Source: Bacteroidetes bacterium GWF2_33_38
Lineage (GTDB): Bacteria > Bacteroidota > Bacteroidia > Bacteroidales > GWF2-33-38
Assembly: GCA_001769505.1 (NCBI GenBank)
Contig: MEOF01000007.1
Coordinates: 1 to 40,224 of the forward strand
Direction: 5' to 3'
DNA: 40,224 nucleotides
Below are positions 7,708-16,542 of this stretch, piece after piece. Numbering within the stretch: the stretch's first letter is position 1; each line of letters opens with the position of its first letter. The notes beneath the pieces are model-generated. The model had not been told where the DNA came from. It ran no database searches and was given only the letters and a program-made list of their open reading frames with translations. A program made the position numbers and the translations under genes.

Positions 7708-9732
7708 TTACTTTTTCATGATTTTAAACTCAACACGTCTGTTCATTTGTCTTCCTTCATCATCAGTATTGAAAGCGACTGGACGAGTTTCTCCATAACC
7801 AACAACAGTCATACGAGCAGCAGCAATTCCACTTTTTTGTAGATAATCAGCAACAGCTTGTGCTCTCGCTTCAGATAAATTTTGATTAGTAATATCTGAG
7901 CCAACATTATCGGTATGTCCACCAATTTCAATTTCGATAGTTTGATTAGAGAATAAAAATTTAACTGCTCTGTTTAATTCAGGAAACGATTCTGGCATCA
8001 GCGTAGCTTTCGCAAATTCAAAGAAAATATTATTAAGCGTAAATACAGCACCAACTTCAATTGGAGCAAGACGTAAGTCTTTTTCAATTTCCATATATTC
8101 GTCAAGTTCTGATAAATCTAAATTTGAAGTTACACTATAAAATCCGTCAGCAATTGCCATAAATCCATATTTTTTACCAGCAGGAAGTACGATTTTGTAT
8201 TCCCCAGTATTTGGGTTTGTACGTGCAATACCTATTTCTTGTCCTGTTTCCAAATCTTCGTAAGAAATTTTGGCTTCAATAGGTTTTCCATTTCTTTCGT
8301 TTATTGCTCTACCGTAAACAAGCACTACAGGTTTTGGTTTAATGATACTTGGAAGTTTTATTCTAAAAATGTCATTTTTCCCAAGTGAGTTTGTGGTTGT
8401 ATTATAATATGCATACTCTCCTGAAGCTGGAATTGTATATTTTGAATCCGAACCTGGCGTATTGATTCCGTCGCCTAAGTTATTTGGTTCTTTCCAATTT
8501 GTCCAAGTAGAGTCCAAAAGAGATGTAATAAAAATATCATCTTCGCCATAACCACTTTTGCCTGCTGTTGAATAATACATGGTTTCGCCATCAGCTGCAA
8601 GAAAGGGACTATAGTCGTTTAGCGGAGTATTGATGGTTGGTCCTAAATTTTCAGGTTTCGACCATCTATTTTCTCCTTTTCTAAAACTTACATAAATATC
8701 TAGCCCTCCATACGAATCTTTTCGTTCAATTGCCATTAATAAGGTCATTCCGTCGTTTGACAAATAATAATTGGCGTGTTTGTTCAAATTGTAAAAATCA
8801 ACAATAATTTGTTTTTCAGGAAATGACCAACCTTCTTTAGTCCTGTTGGTAATAGAAACACCTTGCATGATCGAGCCATCCTTATTATAAACATTTCCTA
8901 ATAATAAGGTATTACCATCGGGAGTAATTGCTTGAACAAAGTTATTCAATGGGTTATTCAATGGAGCACCAACATTTACAGCGGGAGACCACTTTCCAAA
9001 TTGATTTTTCAATTCCGAATACCATATATCATCTTCATCTTTAAAACCTCCAGTGTTATCGGGATGATATTTTCTTGTAAAATATAAGGCCTTGCCATCT
9101 GGAGTAATTCGAGGGGCTAACTCATCATATATAGAATTTATTTCTTGTCCTAGATTTTCAGGTTTATCAGTAAAATCTAAAGTAGGGATTGTATTTACCG
9201 ACCATTTTATTGAATCTTTTGAATCGGAAATACCGATAGCATCAATCTGATTCCAACCTTCAACTTCTCCGGGTTTCAAACTTACTTCAACCTCTTTAAC
9301 GAAAAATTCGGTTGCCTCGAAAATAACATTTATGATTCTTGACTTTTCTTTTGTTGCTCCTGGCGATTTTTCATAAACTACCGTTTTTTCTCCACCAACA
9401 CCAAAAATTGTTATTTTATCAACAGAACCAGGATTGAAGTTCTCAACAACTGCTACTTGTTGAATTCTCATCGGATCGTTAAACCCGACTCTAACTAAAG
9501 CAGGCTCAGTACTTTCTACACCTTTTTTCTCTTCAACAGACCAAGCCGTAACCGCATCGGCAACCCTTGGATAAACATTTGGCCGACCGAGCAACATTTT
9601 GGCGGATTTTTCGTAGTTACTGTATTCAGAAGATACTTTTACAATTTTTGAAGCCCACTGAATTTTTTGAGCATTTGAAGCTAAAGCAATGGTTGCCAGT
9701 AAAATAGAGACGTAAATTTTTACGTGTTTCAT
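7708..9732 (-). CDS. PD40 beta-propeller / OmpA-family outer-membrane protein
   Basis: Envelope protein of 674 residues with an N-terminal signal peptide (MKHVKIYVSILLATIALASNAQ). Residues about 25-165 form a domain I do not name (IQWASKIVKVSSEYSNYEKSAK...). Residues about 185-460 hold PD40/WD40-like propeller blades (ITPDGKALYFTRK, ITPDGNTLLLGN, LSNDGMTLLMA, LAADGETMYYST). Residues about 475-545 form a carboxypeptidase-regulatory-like beta-sandwich (VYGRAINERNGKPIEAKISYED). Residues about 560-674 are the OmpA peptidoglycan-binding domain (IEIGGHTDNVGSD...LSEARAQAVADYL...VVGYGETRP). This resembles the build of type IX secretion-associated PorE-like proteins but lacks a recognisable lipobox. 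It probably links the outer membrane or a secreted complex to peptidoglycan. It has its own promoter and terminator and is therefore monocistronic. Confidence 0.9.
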   Translation of the reverse strand: MKHVKIYVSILLATIALASNAQKIQWASKIVKVSSEYSNYEKSAKMLLGRPNVYPRVADAVTAWSVEEKKGVESTEPALVRVGFNDPMRIQQVAVVENFNPGSVDKITIFGVGGEKTVVYEKSPGATKEKSRIINVIFEATEFFVKEVEVSLKPGEVEGWNQIDAIGISDSKDSIKWSVNTIPTLDFTDKPENLGQEINSIYDELAPRITPDGKALYFTRKYHPDNTGGFKDEDDIWYSELKNQFGKWSPAVNVGAPLNNPLNNFVQAITPDGNTLLLGNVYNKDGSIMQGVSITNRTKEGWSFPEKQIIVDFYNLNKHANYYLSNDGMTLLMAIERKDSYGGLDIYVSFRKGENRWSKPENLGPTINTPLNDYSPFLAADGETMYYSTAGKSGYGEDDIFITSLLDSTWTNWKEPNNLGDGINTPGSDSKYTIPASGEYAYYNTTTNSLGKNDIFRIKLPSIIKPKPVVLVYGRAINERNGKPIEAKISYEDLETGQEIGIARTNPNTGEYKIVLPAGKKYGFMAIADGFYSVTSNLDLSELDEYMEIEKDLRLAPIEVGAVFTLNNIFFEFAKATLMPESFPELNRAVKFLFSNQTIEIEIGGHTDNVGSDITNQNLSEARAQAVADYLQKSGIAAARMTVVGYGETRPVAFNTDDEGRQMNRRVEFKIMKK

Positions 9733-9760
9733 ATGTAATCTTGTTAATTTTTTCGCGTGT

Positions 9761-9791
9761 TGAAAATAGCATAACTAAAGAACATATCAAA
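9761..9791 (-). promoter_or_regulatory. Candidate promoter of the PD40/OmpA gene
   Basis: On the minus strand TTTG (9788-9791) and TATTTTCA (9761-9768) are separated by 19 bp, the spacing known for Bacteroidota -33/-7 promoters. The -7 element deviates from TAnnTTTG at its last positions. The start codon lies 28 bp downstream. Confidence 0.45.
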
Positions 9792-9815
9792 AATAATATG
9801 GTTTTTTTTTATAAG

Positions 9816-9849
9816 TTGATACTTTTTATTGAAATTTAGTATATATTTG
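9816..9849 (+). promoter_or_regulatory. Promoter of tRNA-Leu(TAG)
   Basis: A TTG at 9816-9818 and a perfect TATATTTG at 9842-9849 lie 21 bp before the tRNA 5' end. The spacing of 23 bp is slightly long for the Bacteroidota consensus. Confidence 0.6.
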
Positions 9850-9870
9850 TGGACGAAATTATCAATTTCA

Positions 9871-9952
9871 GCGGATGTGTCGTAATTGGTAGCCGAGCTA
9901 GACTTAGGATCTAGTGTCGAGAGACGTGGGGGTTCGAGTCCCTTCATCCGCA
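9871..9952 (+). tRNA. tRNA-Leu, anticodon TAG
   Basis: Class II tRNA of 82 nt. The acceptor stem GCGGATG/CATCCGC pairs perfectly, with discriminator A. The anticodon stem CTAGA/TCTAG encloses the loop CTTAGGA, anticodon TAG (reads CUA and other CUN codons by wobble). A long variable arm (TGTCGAGAGACG) and the T arm GTGGG..GTTCGAG..CC follow. CCA is not encoded, although the base after the discriminator is C. Confidence 0.96.
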
Positions 9953-9965
9953 CATTATGAATTAG

Positions 9966-10010
9966 AACCGCTTCAACTGACTGTTTATACGGCAGTTTAG
10001 GCGGTTTTTT
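9966..10010 (+). terminator. Intrinsic terminator of tRNA-Leu(TAG)
   Basis: AACCGC pairs with GCGGTT, with an inner AACTG/CAGTT helix, followed by TTTT. It starts 14 bp after the tRNA and ends just before the trigger-factor promoter, so the tRNA and tig are separate units. Confidence 0.8.
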
Positions 10011-10027
10011 AAAATTATATAAACAAC

Positions 10028-10035
10028 TAAATTTG
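10028..10035 (+). promoter_or_regulatory. -7 element upstream of tig
   Basis: TAAATTTG, a perfect Bacteroidota -7 motif, ends only 8 bp before the tig ATG. If used, the transcript would be leaderless or nearly so. A TTTT run about 20 bp upstream is the only -33 candidate. Confidence 0.45.
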
Positions 10036-10043
10036 ATTCAAGA

Positions 10044-11399
10044 ATGCAAATCACCAAGCAAAATGTTGACAATCTTAATGCAATTTTAAGACTAACCATT
10101 AAAAAAGAAGACTACGAACCGAAAGTAGAAAAAGTACTCAAAGATTACCGAAAAAATGCAAAAATTGATGGGTTTAGACCTGGAATGGCACCAATGGGAT
10201 TATTAAGAAAAATGCATGGTAAATCGGTTTTGTTAGAAGAGATAAATAAAATTATTTCTGAATCTGTTTCGAATTTCATGACAGAAAACAAGTTGAATAT
10301 TTTAGGCGACCCAATTCCTAACGAGACAGAGCAAAAAACTATTAATTGGGAAAACCCAGAGGATATGGAATTTGTTTTCGACATAGGCTTAGCTCCTGAA
10401 TTTGAACTTAAACTTTCAAAACGAGATAAAATAAATCAATACAATATTATTGTTGATGATAAAATGCTTGAGACTTACGTTGATAATTACACTCAACGAT
10501 ACGGAGCATTCAAATCTATCGATAAAATTGAAAGCGATGAATTATTAAAAGGAGATTTGGTTCAACTTGACGATAAGGGTAAAATCATAACAAACGGATT
10601 GACTATTCCTGATGTAAGCATGTCATTAGCAGTTATGAAAGATGAAGAATCAAAAAAATCGTTCTTTGGTAAGAATATAAATGATACTGTAGACTTTAAT
10701 CCCACAAAAGCTTATCCAAACGATGCTGACAGAGCTGCAATGATGAGAATTTCGAAAGAAGAAATCAATGAAATAACATCTGATTTTCGATTTACCATAA
10801 AAGCCATTCAAAAATTTGAAAAAGCGGCCTTAAATCAAGACCTTTTTGATAAGATATTTGAAAAGGACACTATTAAAACAGAAGAAGAATTTAAAGAAAA
10901 GGTTAAGGCGGATATTAAACATAATTTAGCTTTTGAAACTGATTATAAACTCAAAATTGATTCAAGAGAAAAACTTTTATCAAAAATAGAGATGGAATTT
11001 CCAATTGCATTTTTAAAACGATGGTTAACTGCTAGCAATAATGAATTAACTGCCGAACAAATTGAACATGATTTTCCAATGTTTGAACAAGATTTAAAAT
11101 GGCAATTAATAAAAGATAGACTTTTGCGTGAAAACGATGTTAAAATCGAGGAAAAAGAAATAATCGAAACGGCCAAAGAAATTGCACGAATGCAATTTAA
11201 ACAATACGGAATCAATTTTATCGAAGACGAACATTTAACAACCTATGCACAGCAAATGATTCAAAAAGAAGACGAGAAAAAACGGTTAGTTGAAAAAATT
11301 GTTGAAGATAAAATCATCGAAATAATAAGAGACAAAGTAAAAATTGAAGAATTGGAAGTAACTGCAGAAGAATTCAATAATTTCTTTGAAAAACAATAA
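10044..11399 (+). CDS. tig: Trigger factor, ribosome-associated chaperone
   Basis: A 451-residue trigger factor that binds nascent chains at the ribosomal exit tunnel. The N-terminal ribosome-binding signature is visible at about residues 42-51 (GFRPGMAPMG, matching GFRxGxxP). A divergent middle (PPIase-like) domain follows at about 150-240 and an all-helical, charged C-terminal domain after that. As in other Bacteroidota the middle domain is weakly conserved, so prolyl isomerase activity cannot be assumed. It heads the classic tig-clpP-clpX order, with 10 bp between its stop and the clpP start. Confidence 0.95.
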   Translation: MQITKQNVDNLNAILRLTIKKEDYEPKVEKVLKDYRKNAKIDGFRPGMAPMGLLRKMHGKSVLLEEINKIISESVSNFMTENKLNILGDPIPNETEQKTINWENPEDMEFVFDIGLAPEFELKLSKRDKINQYNIIVDDKMLETYVDNYTQRYGAFKSIDKIESDELLKGDLVQLDDKGKIITNGLTIPDVSMSLAVMKDEESKKSFFGKNINDTVDFNPTKAYPNDADRAAMMRISKEEINEITSDFRFTIKAIQKFEKAALNQDLFDKIFEKDTIKTEEEFKEKVKADIKHNLAFETDYKLKIDSREKLLSKIEMEFPIAFLKRWLTASNNELTAEQIEHDFPMFEQDLKWQLIKDRLLRENDVKIEEKEIIETAKEIARMQFKQYGINFIEDEHLTTYAQQMIQKEDEKKRLVEKIVEDKIIEIIRDKVKIEELEVTAEEFNNFFEKQ

Positions 11400-11409
11400 C
11401 AAATAAAAT

Positions 11410-12093
11410 ATGGCAAATAACAAAGAATTCAATAAATATGCAACGAAGCATTTAGGAATAAGTAGTTTAACACTACATCGTTACAACTCTGTTTATAACA
11501 ATTATATTTCTCCAACCATAATTGAAGAGCGTCAAATGAACATTGCTTCGATGGACGTTTTCTCAAGATTGATGATGGATAGAATTATTTTTCTTGGTTT
11601 ACCAATTGACGACTATGTTGCAAACATTATTCAAGCACAATTATTATTTTTAGAATCGAGCGACCCATCGAAAGATATTCAAATTTATTTGAACACTCCT
11701 GGTGGCTCAGTTCATGCAGGCTTAGGAATTTACGACACAATGCAATATATTTCGGCTGATGTTGCAACAATTTGTACAGGAATGGCTGCATCAATGGGAG
11801 CAGTATTACTTTGTGCTGGAACAAAAGGTAAACGTTCGGCATTAAAACATTCAAGAGTAATGATTCACCAACCAATGGGAGGAGCAGAAGGACAAGCTTC
11901 GGATATAGAAATTACCGCTCGCGAGATTCAAAAATTAAAAAAGGAGTTGTACGATATTATAGCCATACATTCTGGAAATAAATATGCAAAAGTTGAAAAA
12001 GATTCAGACCGCGATTATTGGATGATTGCAGAGGAAGCCAAAGCATATGGTATGATTGACGAGGTATTGGATAGAAACTCAATCAAAAAATAA
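11410..12093 (+). CDS. clpP: ATP-dependent Clp protease, proteolytic subunit
   Basis: The serine peptidase subunit of the Clp complex, 227 residues. The catalytic triad is visible: Ser128 in GMAASMGAVLL, His153 in RVMIHQPMGG and Asp202 in SDRDYW. The oligomer-handle and Gly-rich strand NTPGGSVHAGLGIYDTMQ are intact. The N-terminus is about 25 residues longer than in E. coli ClpP, which may be a propeptide or an extended axial loop. It sits 10 bp after tig and is probably co-transcribed with it. A strong terminator lies between it and clpX. Confidence 0.97.
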   Translation: MANNKEFNKYATKHLGISSLTLHRYNSVYNNYISPTIIEERQMNIASMDVFSRLMMDRIIFLGLPIDDYVANIIQAQLLFLESSDPSKDIQIYLNTPGGSVHAGLGIYDTMQYISADVATICTGMAASMGAVLLCAGTKGKRSALKHSRVMIHQPMGGAEGQASDIEITAREIQKLKKELYDIIAIHSGNKYAKVEKDSDRDYWMIAEEAKAYGMIDEVLDRNSIKK

Positions 12094-12116
12094 AAATATT
12101 TCGATTAATAATCAGA

Positions 12117-12140
12117 CCGCATAGAGATATGCGGTTTTTT
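12117..12140 (+). terminator. Intrinsic terminator between clpP and clpX
   Basis: CCGCAT-AGAGAT-ATGCGG followed by six T. It lies 23 bp after the clpP stop and 14 bp before the clpX start, so it should reduce or uncouple clpX transcription from tig-clpP. Confidence 0.85.
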
Positions 12141-12154
12141 AATTTTTTAGAACA

Positions 12155-13372
12155 ATGGATAAATGTTCGTTTTGCGGAAGACCTAAAAAAGAAGTTGACA
12201 TACTTATTGCTGGCGTTTCAGGACATATTTGTAACAATTGCGTTGAACAAGCTCATTTAATACTAAATGAGGAAATAGCTAAACCCAGCAAATTTGATAA
12301 AACTCATAAAAAAATTCTTAAACCGAAAGAGATGAAAGAAATGCTTGATCAATATGTGATTGGTCAAGATAATGCAAAAAAGGTAATTTCAGTTGCTGTT
12401 TACAATCATTATAAACGTATTTCACAAAAAGTTCAAAGCGACGAAGTAGAAATCGAAAAATCGAATATCATTCTAGTAGGAGAAACGGGAACAGGAAAAA
12501 CATTGTTAGCACGCACCATTGCTAAGATGCTTCGTGTTCCATTTACAATTGTTGATGCAACCGTTTTTACCGAAGCAGGGTACGTAGGTGAAGATATTGA
12601 AAGTATCTTAACAAGACTACTACAAGCTGCGGATTATGATACTGTTGCAGCTGAAAGAGGAATTGTTTTTATCGATGAAATCGACAAAATTGCACGTAAA
12701 GGCGATAATCCATCTATTACCCGAGATGTTTCAGGAGAAGGTGTGCAACAAGGATTATTGAAACTTTTAGAGGGGTCGGTTGTGAATGTTCCACCTCAAG
12801 GAGGTCGAAAACATCCCGATCAGAAAATGATTCCTGTTGACACCAAAAATATTTTATTCATTTGTGGAGGAGCCTTTGACGGTATTGATCGTAAAATAGC
12901 TCAAAGAATGAATACTAAAATGGTAGGCTTTGATGCAAGTAAAAATCGAGAACTGGTTGAATCAGAAAATTTATTACAATATATCGCACCTCAAGATTTA
13001 AAATCGTTTGGATTAATTCCTGAATTAATAGGGCGATTGCCGGTACTAACTTATTTGAACCCTTTAGACAAAAAAACGTTGAGATTAATTCTTACCGAAC
13101 CCAAAAATTCAATTATAAAACAATACACATCTTTGTTTAAGTACGATAACATAAATCTTACAATCGAGAATGAAGTATTCGATTATATTGTAGAAAAAGC
13201 TATTGAATTTAAACTCGGGGCTCGAGGACTAAGGTCTATTTGTGAAATGATAATGGTTGATGCCATGTTTGAAATGCCATCTAAAAATCAAAAATCATTT
13301 GAGATTACAATAGAATACGCAAAAAGCAAACTCGAAAAATCGAAGATGAAAAAGCTAGAAATGGCTTCGTAA
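12155..13372 (+). CDS. clpX: ATP-dependent Clp protease, ATPase/unfoldase subunit
   Basis: Hexameric AAA+ unfoldase of 405 residues that feeds substrates to ClpP. The N-terminal zinc-binding domain has Cys4, Cys7, Cys26 and Cys29 (CSFCGRP...HICNNC). Walker A is GETGTGKT (109-116). Walker B is IVFIDEID with Asp174 and Glu175. The pore-1 region is at TEAGYVGED, the RKH loop at GGRKHPDQK, and the sensor-2 region at [12 protein letters not shown]. Length is close to the family norm. It lies directly behind a terminator hairpin, so its supply may come from readthrough or from a promoter inside clpP; I see no good -7 motif in the 14-bp gap. Confidence 0.97.
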   Translation: MDKCSFCGRPKKEVDILIAGVSGHICNNCVEQAHLILNEEIAKPSKFDKTHKKILKPKEMKEMLDQYVIGQDNAKKVISVAVYNHYKRISQKVQSDEVEIEKSNIILVGETGTGKTLLARTIAKMLRVPFTIVDATVFTEAGYVGEDIESILTRLLQAADYDTVAAERGIVFIDEIDKIARKGDNPSITRDVSGEGVQQGLLKLLEGSVVNVPPQGGRKHPDQKMIPVDTKNILFICGGAFDGIDRKIAQRMNTKMVGFDASKNRELVESENLLQYIAPQDLKSFGLIPELIGRLPVLTYLNPLDKKTLRLILTEPKNSIIKQYTSLFKYDNINLTIENEVFDYIVEKAIEFKLGARGLRSICEMIMVDAMFEMPSKNQKSFEITIEYAKSKLEKSKMKKLEMAS

Positions 13373-13413
13373 AATTTTAATACTTTTCCCAAAAATTAAA
13401 TTTATTGTTTTTT

Positions 13414-13431
13414 AAATCGCTTGAGCGATTT
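13414..13431. terminator. Hairpin between convergent clpX and L,D-transpeptidase genes
   Basis: AAATCGC-TTGA-GCGATTT, a perfect 7-bp stem. Neither side has a full T run (GTTATTG on the plus strand), so termination would be weak. The position 42 bp after clpX fits a terminator. Confidence 0.5.
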
Positions 13432-13507
13432 GTTATTGATTTGAAAACCAAAAACTTTTGTTCAATACAAAACTATACTTTGGATATTAAGTAAATAAAA
13501 TATAGCT

Positions 13508-14761
13508 TTACTTCACCAATCCATAAACATCTTTCAAAAAAACAACTTTATTATTTTCAACAAAAGTTGGGCTGTAGATTATAAAAGTTTGTATTTTTTG
13601 TGGAAGTTTTATAGAATTTGTTTCCGAATTGCTTTTTCCGTTTTTCAATTTTTTAATGTCGATATTTCCACGTAATAACGCATCGGCAAGGTCGAAGGGT
13701 TTTTCTAAACGAATGCAACCGTGGCTCAAAAATCGGTTTTTTCTATCAAACGCACTTTGCGAATTTGTTGAATGCAAATAAATACTAAACGGATTTTGCA
13801 AATTGAATTTTAGCACTCCCATCGCATTTTCGGCTCCTGTTGATTGGCGGAAATGAAACGGAAAATATGTTGTTTCATAATCTTTCCAAACTAATACCGT
13901 ATCAACAATATTTCCACTGCTATCAACTATTTCAAAATTATTATCTGTTAAATATTCTTCATTTTCTTTGAGTTTTGGTATCATTTCTTTTTCGGCAATT
14001 GTGCGAGGCACATTCCAATATGGAAACGTTATCACGCTTGTAATATACGATGCAATTGTTGGCGTTTTATTTGTTTTTGTTCCAACCACAGTTCGCATTT
14101 TTAAAACCACAGTATCGTTATTAAAATATTCGGCTTGAGTTGTTGGAATATTTACCAAAATGTATTCTGAATTGCAATAAACATTGAAAAATCTTCGATA
14201 ATTCATTGCTAAAAAAATTGATTTTTGTGCATACGATTTTTCTTCTAAAATGCTATCAATCAAATATTTTTTCAAAATTAAATAATTAGCATCTCGGCAT
14301 TCTAAACGAGCCAAAATTTTTGAAATAGGTTCTTTGCTTATCGAATTTAAAAATTGTGTAACATACACACTATCACGCAAAACGCTAATTTCGTCATATT
14401 CAAATTTGATGTTTCCTTCTTGATAATTTTTCAAAAACGAAAGAATTAATTTGGTAATTTGATTATCGATTTTTTGTTTGTTTATGCTATCAACCTTTTT
14501 GTTGAGCAAAAGGGCATCGCGAATTTCATCTAATTCAGTTTTACTCGAAACAACTCCTATTTTTTGAGTTTTTTCAATTTCAGTAAGCCATTCATTTGCT
14601 CTTTTGATGGTTTTTTTAGACGAAAACCAATACAAATTATTTTTATTCATTATGGACAAATTCCAATTTAACGAATTTTGTTTCGAAATTAATGGTTGTG
14701 CAAAACTATTGCTGATGAAAAAACAAAGTAGAAGAGCAGTTATAAAGTTTTTAAAGTTCAT
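13508..14761 (-). CDS. L,D-transpeptidase (YkuD/YcbB-type), periplasmic
   Basis: Peptidoglycan cross-linking or anchoring enzyme of 417 residues, with a signal peptide (cleavage near SNSFAQ). The catalytic L,D-transpeptidase signature SHGCIRLEKPFDLADALL gives the nucleophile Cys349 and the general base His347. The upstream strand FSIYLHSTN carries the other conserved His (His330). The roughly 190-residue N-terminal part and the insertion (IPTTQAEYFNNDTVVLKMRTVVG) follow the YcbB layout rather than the small YkuD one. No peptidoglycan-binding helical domain is obvious. It follows the DnaJ gene after a 122-bp repeat spacer. The spacer's AACTTTATAACTTTATG module runs into the first codons (NFKNF), so the start itself is repeat-derived. 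Confidence 0.9.
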   Translation of the reverse strand: MNFKNFITALLLCFFISNSFAQPLISKQNSLNWNLSIMNKNNLYWFSSKKTIKRANEWLTEIEKTQKIGVVSSKTELDEIRDALLLNKKVDSINKQKIDNQITKLILSFLKNYQEGNIKFEYDEISVLRDSVYVTQFLNSISKEPISKILARLECRDANYLILKKYLIDSILEEKSYAQKSIFLAMNYRRFFNVYCNSEYILVNIPTTQAEYFNNDTVVLKMRTVVGTKTNKTPTIASYITSVITFPYWNVPRTIAEKEMIPKLKENEEYLTDNNFEIVDSSGNIVDTVLVWKDYETTYFPFHFRQSTGAENAMGVLKFNLQNPFSIYLHSTNSQSAFDRKNRFLSHGCIRLEKPFDLADALLRGNIDIKKLKNGKSNSETNSIKLPQKIQTFIIYSPTFVENNKVVFLKDVYGLVK

Positions 14762-14883
14762 AAAGTTATAAAGTTATTGATGAGTTTATTAGTTGATAAG
14801 TTTATAGGTTTAAAACTGATTACCGATTACAATTCTTTCTTTTATCTTTCTTCTAATTAGCATATTAGCACATTACCAAATTA
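14762..14883. repeat. Modular spacer (modules A, B-like, C)
   Basis: The plus strand reads an A module (AAAGTTATAAAGTTATTGAT), a degenerate B/D stretch and a C module (TTAGCATATTAGCACATT then ACCAAATTATCACATTT). The C module overlaps the stop codon of the DnaJ gene and the A module overlaps the start of the L,D-transpeptidase gene. No gene is seen inside. Confidence 0.7.
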
Positions 14884-15774
14884 TCACATTTGCCTTATTT
14901 CTTCAAACAAATTCTTCTGTTTTTCGCTTAAATTTGTTGGCATTTTTATGTTGTAAGTTATTTGTAAATCACCTAAATGACCTTCGTTTTTATAAATTGG
15001 AAATCCTTTTCCTTTCAAGTTTATTTTGGTTCCATTTTGAGTTTCGGGCAAAACTTTTAGTTTTACTTTTCCACTTAAAGTTTCGAATGTAATTTCGCCA
15101 CCCAAAATGGCTGTGTACAAATCTAAATCAACTATGGTTGACAAATTATTCGCAACCCGATTGAATTTTGTGTTATTTACGATTGAAAATTTGATGTACA
15201 AATCGCCATTTTGTCCACCATTTTCGCCAATTGTTCCATAACCTGCAATTTTAATTGTTTGTTCGTTTTCAATTCCTGCCGGAATGGTAATTCGGATGCT
15301 TTTTCCGTTTACATTTAAGGTTTGTTTTTGCGTTTTTATAACATCCGTAAGTTCTAAATTTAATTGAGCGTGCAAATCTTCACCTTTAAATTTTGTTTGT
15401 CTGCTTCGACCAAAATTTTGCGAACCACCGCCATACATTGTATCGAAAAAACTCGAAAAATCACTATTAGTTTGCGAATTTGAAAATCGTTGACCACCAT
15501 AATTTCTCGATTGTGGTTGATTTTGATTTGCTTTTCGATATTCTTCAGCTTCTTTTAAATCACGTTCGTTTTGATCATATTTTTTGCGTTTAACTACATC
15601 GCTTAAAATTTCATTTGCCTCATTAATTTCTTGAAATTTTCGTTTTGCTTCTTTATCTTTTGCATTCAAATCAGGGTGAAATTTTCGTGCTAATTTCCTA
15701 TAGGCAGTTTTAATTTCCTTTGGTGTAGCTGTTTTTTCTAAACCGAGAACTTTATAATAATCAATGGAAGACAT
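14884..15774 (-). CDS. CbpA-type DnaJ co-chaperone
   Basis: J-domain protein of 296 residues that would stimulate DnaK. Residues 5-70 are the J domain with HPD at 33-35 (ARKFHPDLNAK). A Gly/Phe/Asn-rich linker follows at about 85-125 (NYGGQRFSNSQ, FDTMYGGGSQNFGRS). The two C-terminal substrate-binding beta domains follow (LHAQLNLELTDVIKTQKQTL, ITIPAGIENEQTIKIAGYG, GDLYIKF, LKGKGFPIY). There is no zinc-finger CxxCxGxG array, which places it with CbpA rather than DnaJ. The stop TGA and the last residue lie in a C-type spacer repeat. It follows the UspA gene on the same strand, so it may be the tail of the UspA/Dps operon. Confidence 0.93.
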   Translation of the reverse strand: MSSIDYYKVLGLEKTATPKEIKTAYRKLARKFHPDLNAKDKEAKRKFQEINEANEILSDVVKRKKYDQNERDLKEAEEYRKANQNQPQSRNYGGQRFSNSQTNSDFSSFFDTMYGGGSQNFGRSRQTKFKGEDLHAQLNLELTDVIKTQKQTLNVNGKSIRITIPAGIENEQTIKIAGYGTIGENGGQNGDLYIKFSIVNNTKFNRVANNLSTIVDLDLYTAILGGEITFETLSGKVKLKVLPETQNGTKINLKGKGFPIYKNEGHLGDLQITYNIKMPTNLSEKQKNLFEEIRQM

Positions 15775-15925
15775 AAGTTAAAAGTTTATCAAGTTTGTAA
15801 AGTCCATAAAGTTTAAAGGCAATTAGTAATTAGCAACCTGCAATTTTCAATCTAAAATCGTAAATTTTCAATCTAAAATTAATTAGCATATTAGCACATT
15901 ATCAAATTATCACATTTTTAGTTTT
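15775..15925. repeat. Modular spacer (modules A, B, F, C, E)
   Basis: The plus strand shows, in order: A (AAGTTTGTAAAGTCCATAAA), B (CAATTAGTAATTAGCAACCT), F (TTTTCAATCTAAAATCGT, twice), C (TTAGCATATTAGCACATT) and E (TTTTACTCTTCACTTTTCAC). This is the fullest example of the ordered spacer. The E module encodes the last residues of the neighbouring UspA protein. Confidence 0.75.
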
Positions 15926-16420
15926 TTACTCTTCACTTTTCACTTTCTTGGTTGGAATTATAAATAAAGGTATAGTAGTTAATCGCAAAACATCTTCGGT
16001 TTCGCTTCCCATAATTATGTTTTCTAACCAACGTTGACTATGCGATCCTATCACAATTATATCTATTTTTAATTTTTTTGCAGTTTTTAAAATTGTTTCT
16101 GCAATATTGCCTTCTTTTACAATGGTTTGAATTTCATTATCGCCAAGATGCTTTTTAGTTTTGTCGAGAAAATGTTGCGATGCTTTTTTAAGATCTTCGT
16201 CGGTTTCAAATTGCAATAAATCAGTCAACAGATAATCAGAAAATCCCAAAATGGGAGAAAATGTTTGATCTGAATAATAAATAGGTTGAGTTACAATGTG
16301 AAGTAAAAATACTTCAGCACCTAATGATTTTGCTAATGAAAATCCACTTTCAGCAACTTTTTGTGCAGTTGGATTATAATCTAATGCAATCAATACTTTT
16401 TTTAATTTTAGTGTTTTCAT
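15926..16420 (-). CDS. Universal stress protein, UspA family (second copy)
   Basis: Single-domain Usp protein of 164 residues. The N-terminal strand KKVLIALDYNPTAQKVAESGFSLAK is typical. The C-terminal nucleotide-binding motif is GSHSQRWLENIIMGSETEDVL, a variant of G-2x-G-9x-G-S/T in which the second Gly is replaced, so ATP binding is likely but not certain. It is a close paralogue of the Usp protein at 17076-17546; the two flank dps. The C-terminus KVKSEE is encoded by the E spacer repeat, showing that the repeat supplies the stop codon. Probably part of the operon that starts at promoter block 1. Confidence 0.92.
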   Translation of the reverse strand: MKTLKLKKVLIALDYNPTAQKVAESGFSLAKSLGAEVFLLHIVTQPIYYSDQTFSPILGFSDYLLTDLLQFETDEDLKKASQHFLDKTKKHLGDNEIQTIVKEGNIAETILKTAKKLKIDIIVIGSHSQRWLENIIMGSETEDVLRLTTIPLFIIPTKKVKSEE

Positions 16421-16446
16421 ATGTTAATTTTTTTTGATTTATGAAA

Positions 16447-16529
16447 AAACCTTCAAGGTTTTGAACTTAATAAATTCGCTTTAAATAATTATCTAAATGT
16501 CTGTTTATTAGAACAATCCTCGAAGGTTT
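16447..16529. repeat. 83-bp MITE-like element, copy 1
   Basis: Flanked by AAACCTTCAAGGTTT and AATCCTCGAAGGTTT, an imperfect 15-bp terminal inverted repeat. A second copy of exactly the same length lies at 27112-27194 and differs at about six positions. It sits between dps and the downstream UspA gene and could fold into one long hairpin on either strand. Confidence 0.75.
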
Positions 16530-16542
16530 AATTTTTGAAAAA

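Noticed and set aside
9744-9953. 69-codon minus-strand frame over tRNA-Leu(TAG)
   Set aside because: It covers a tRNA gene and its promoter; no coding signal.
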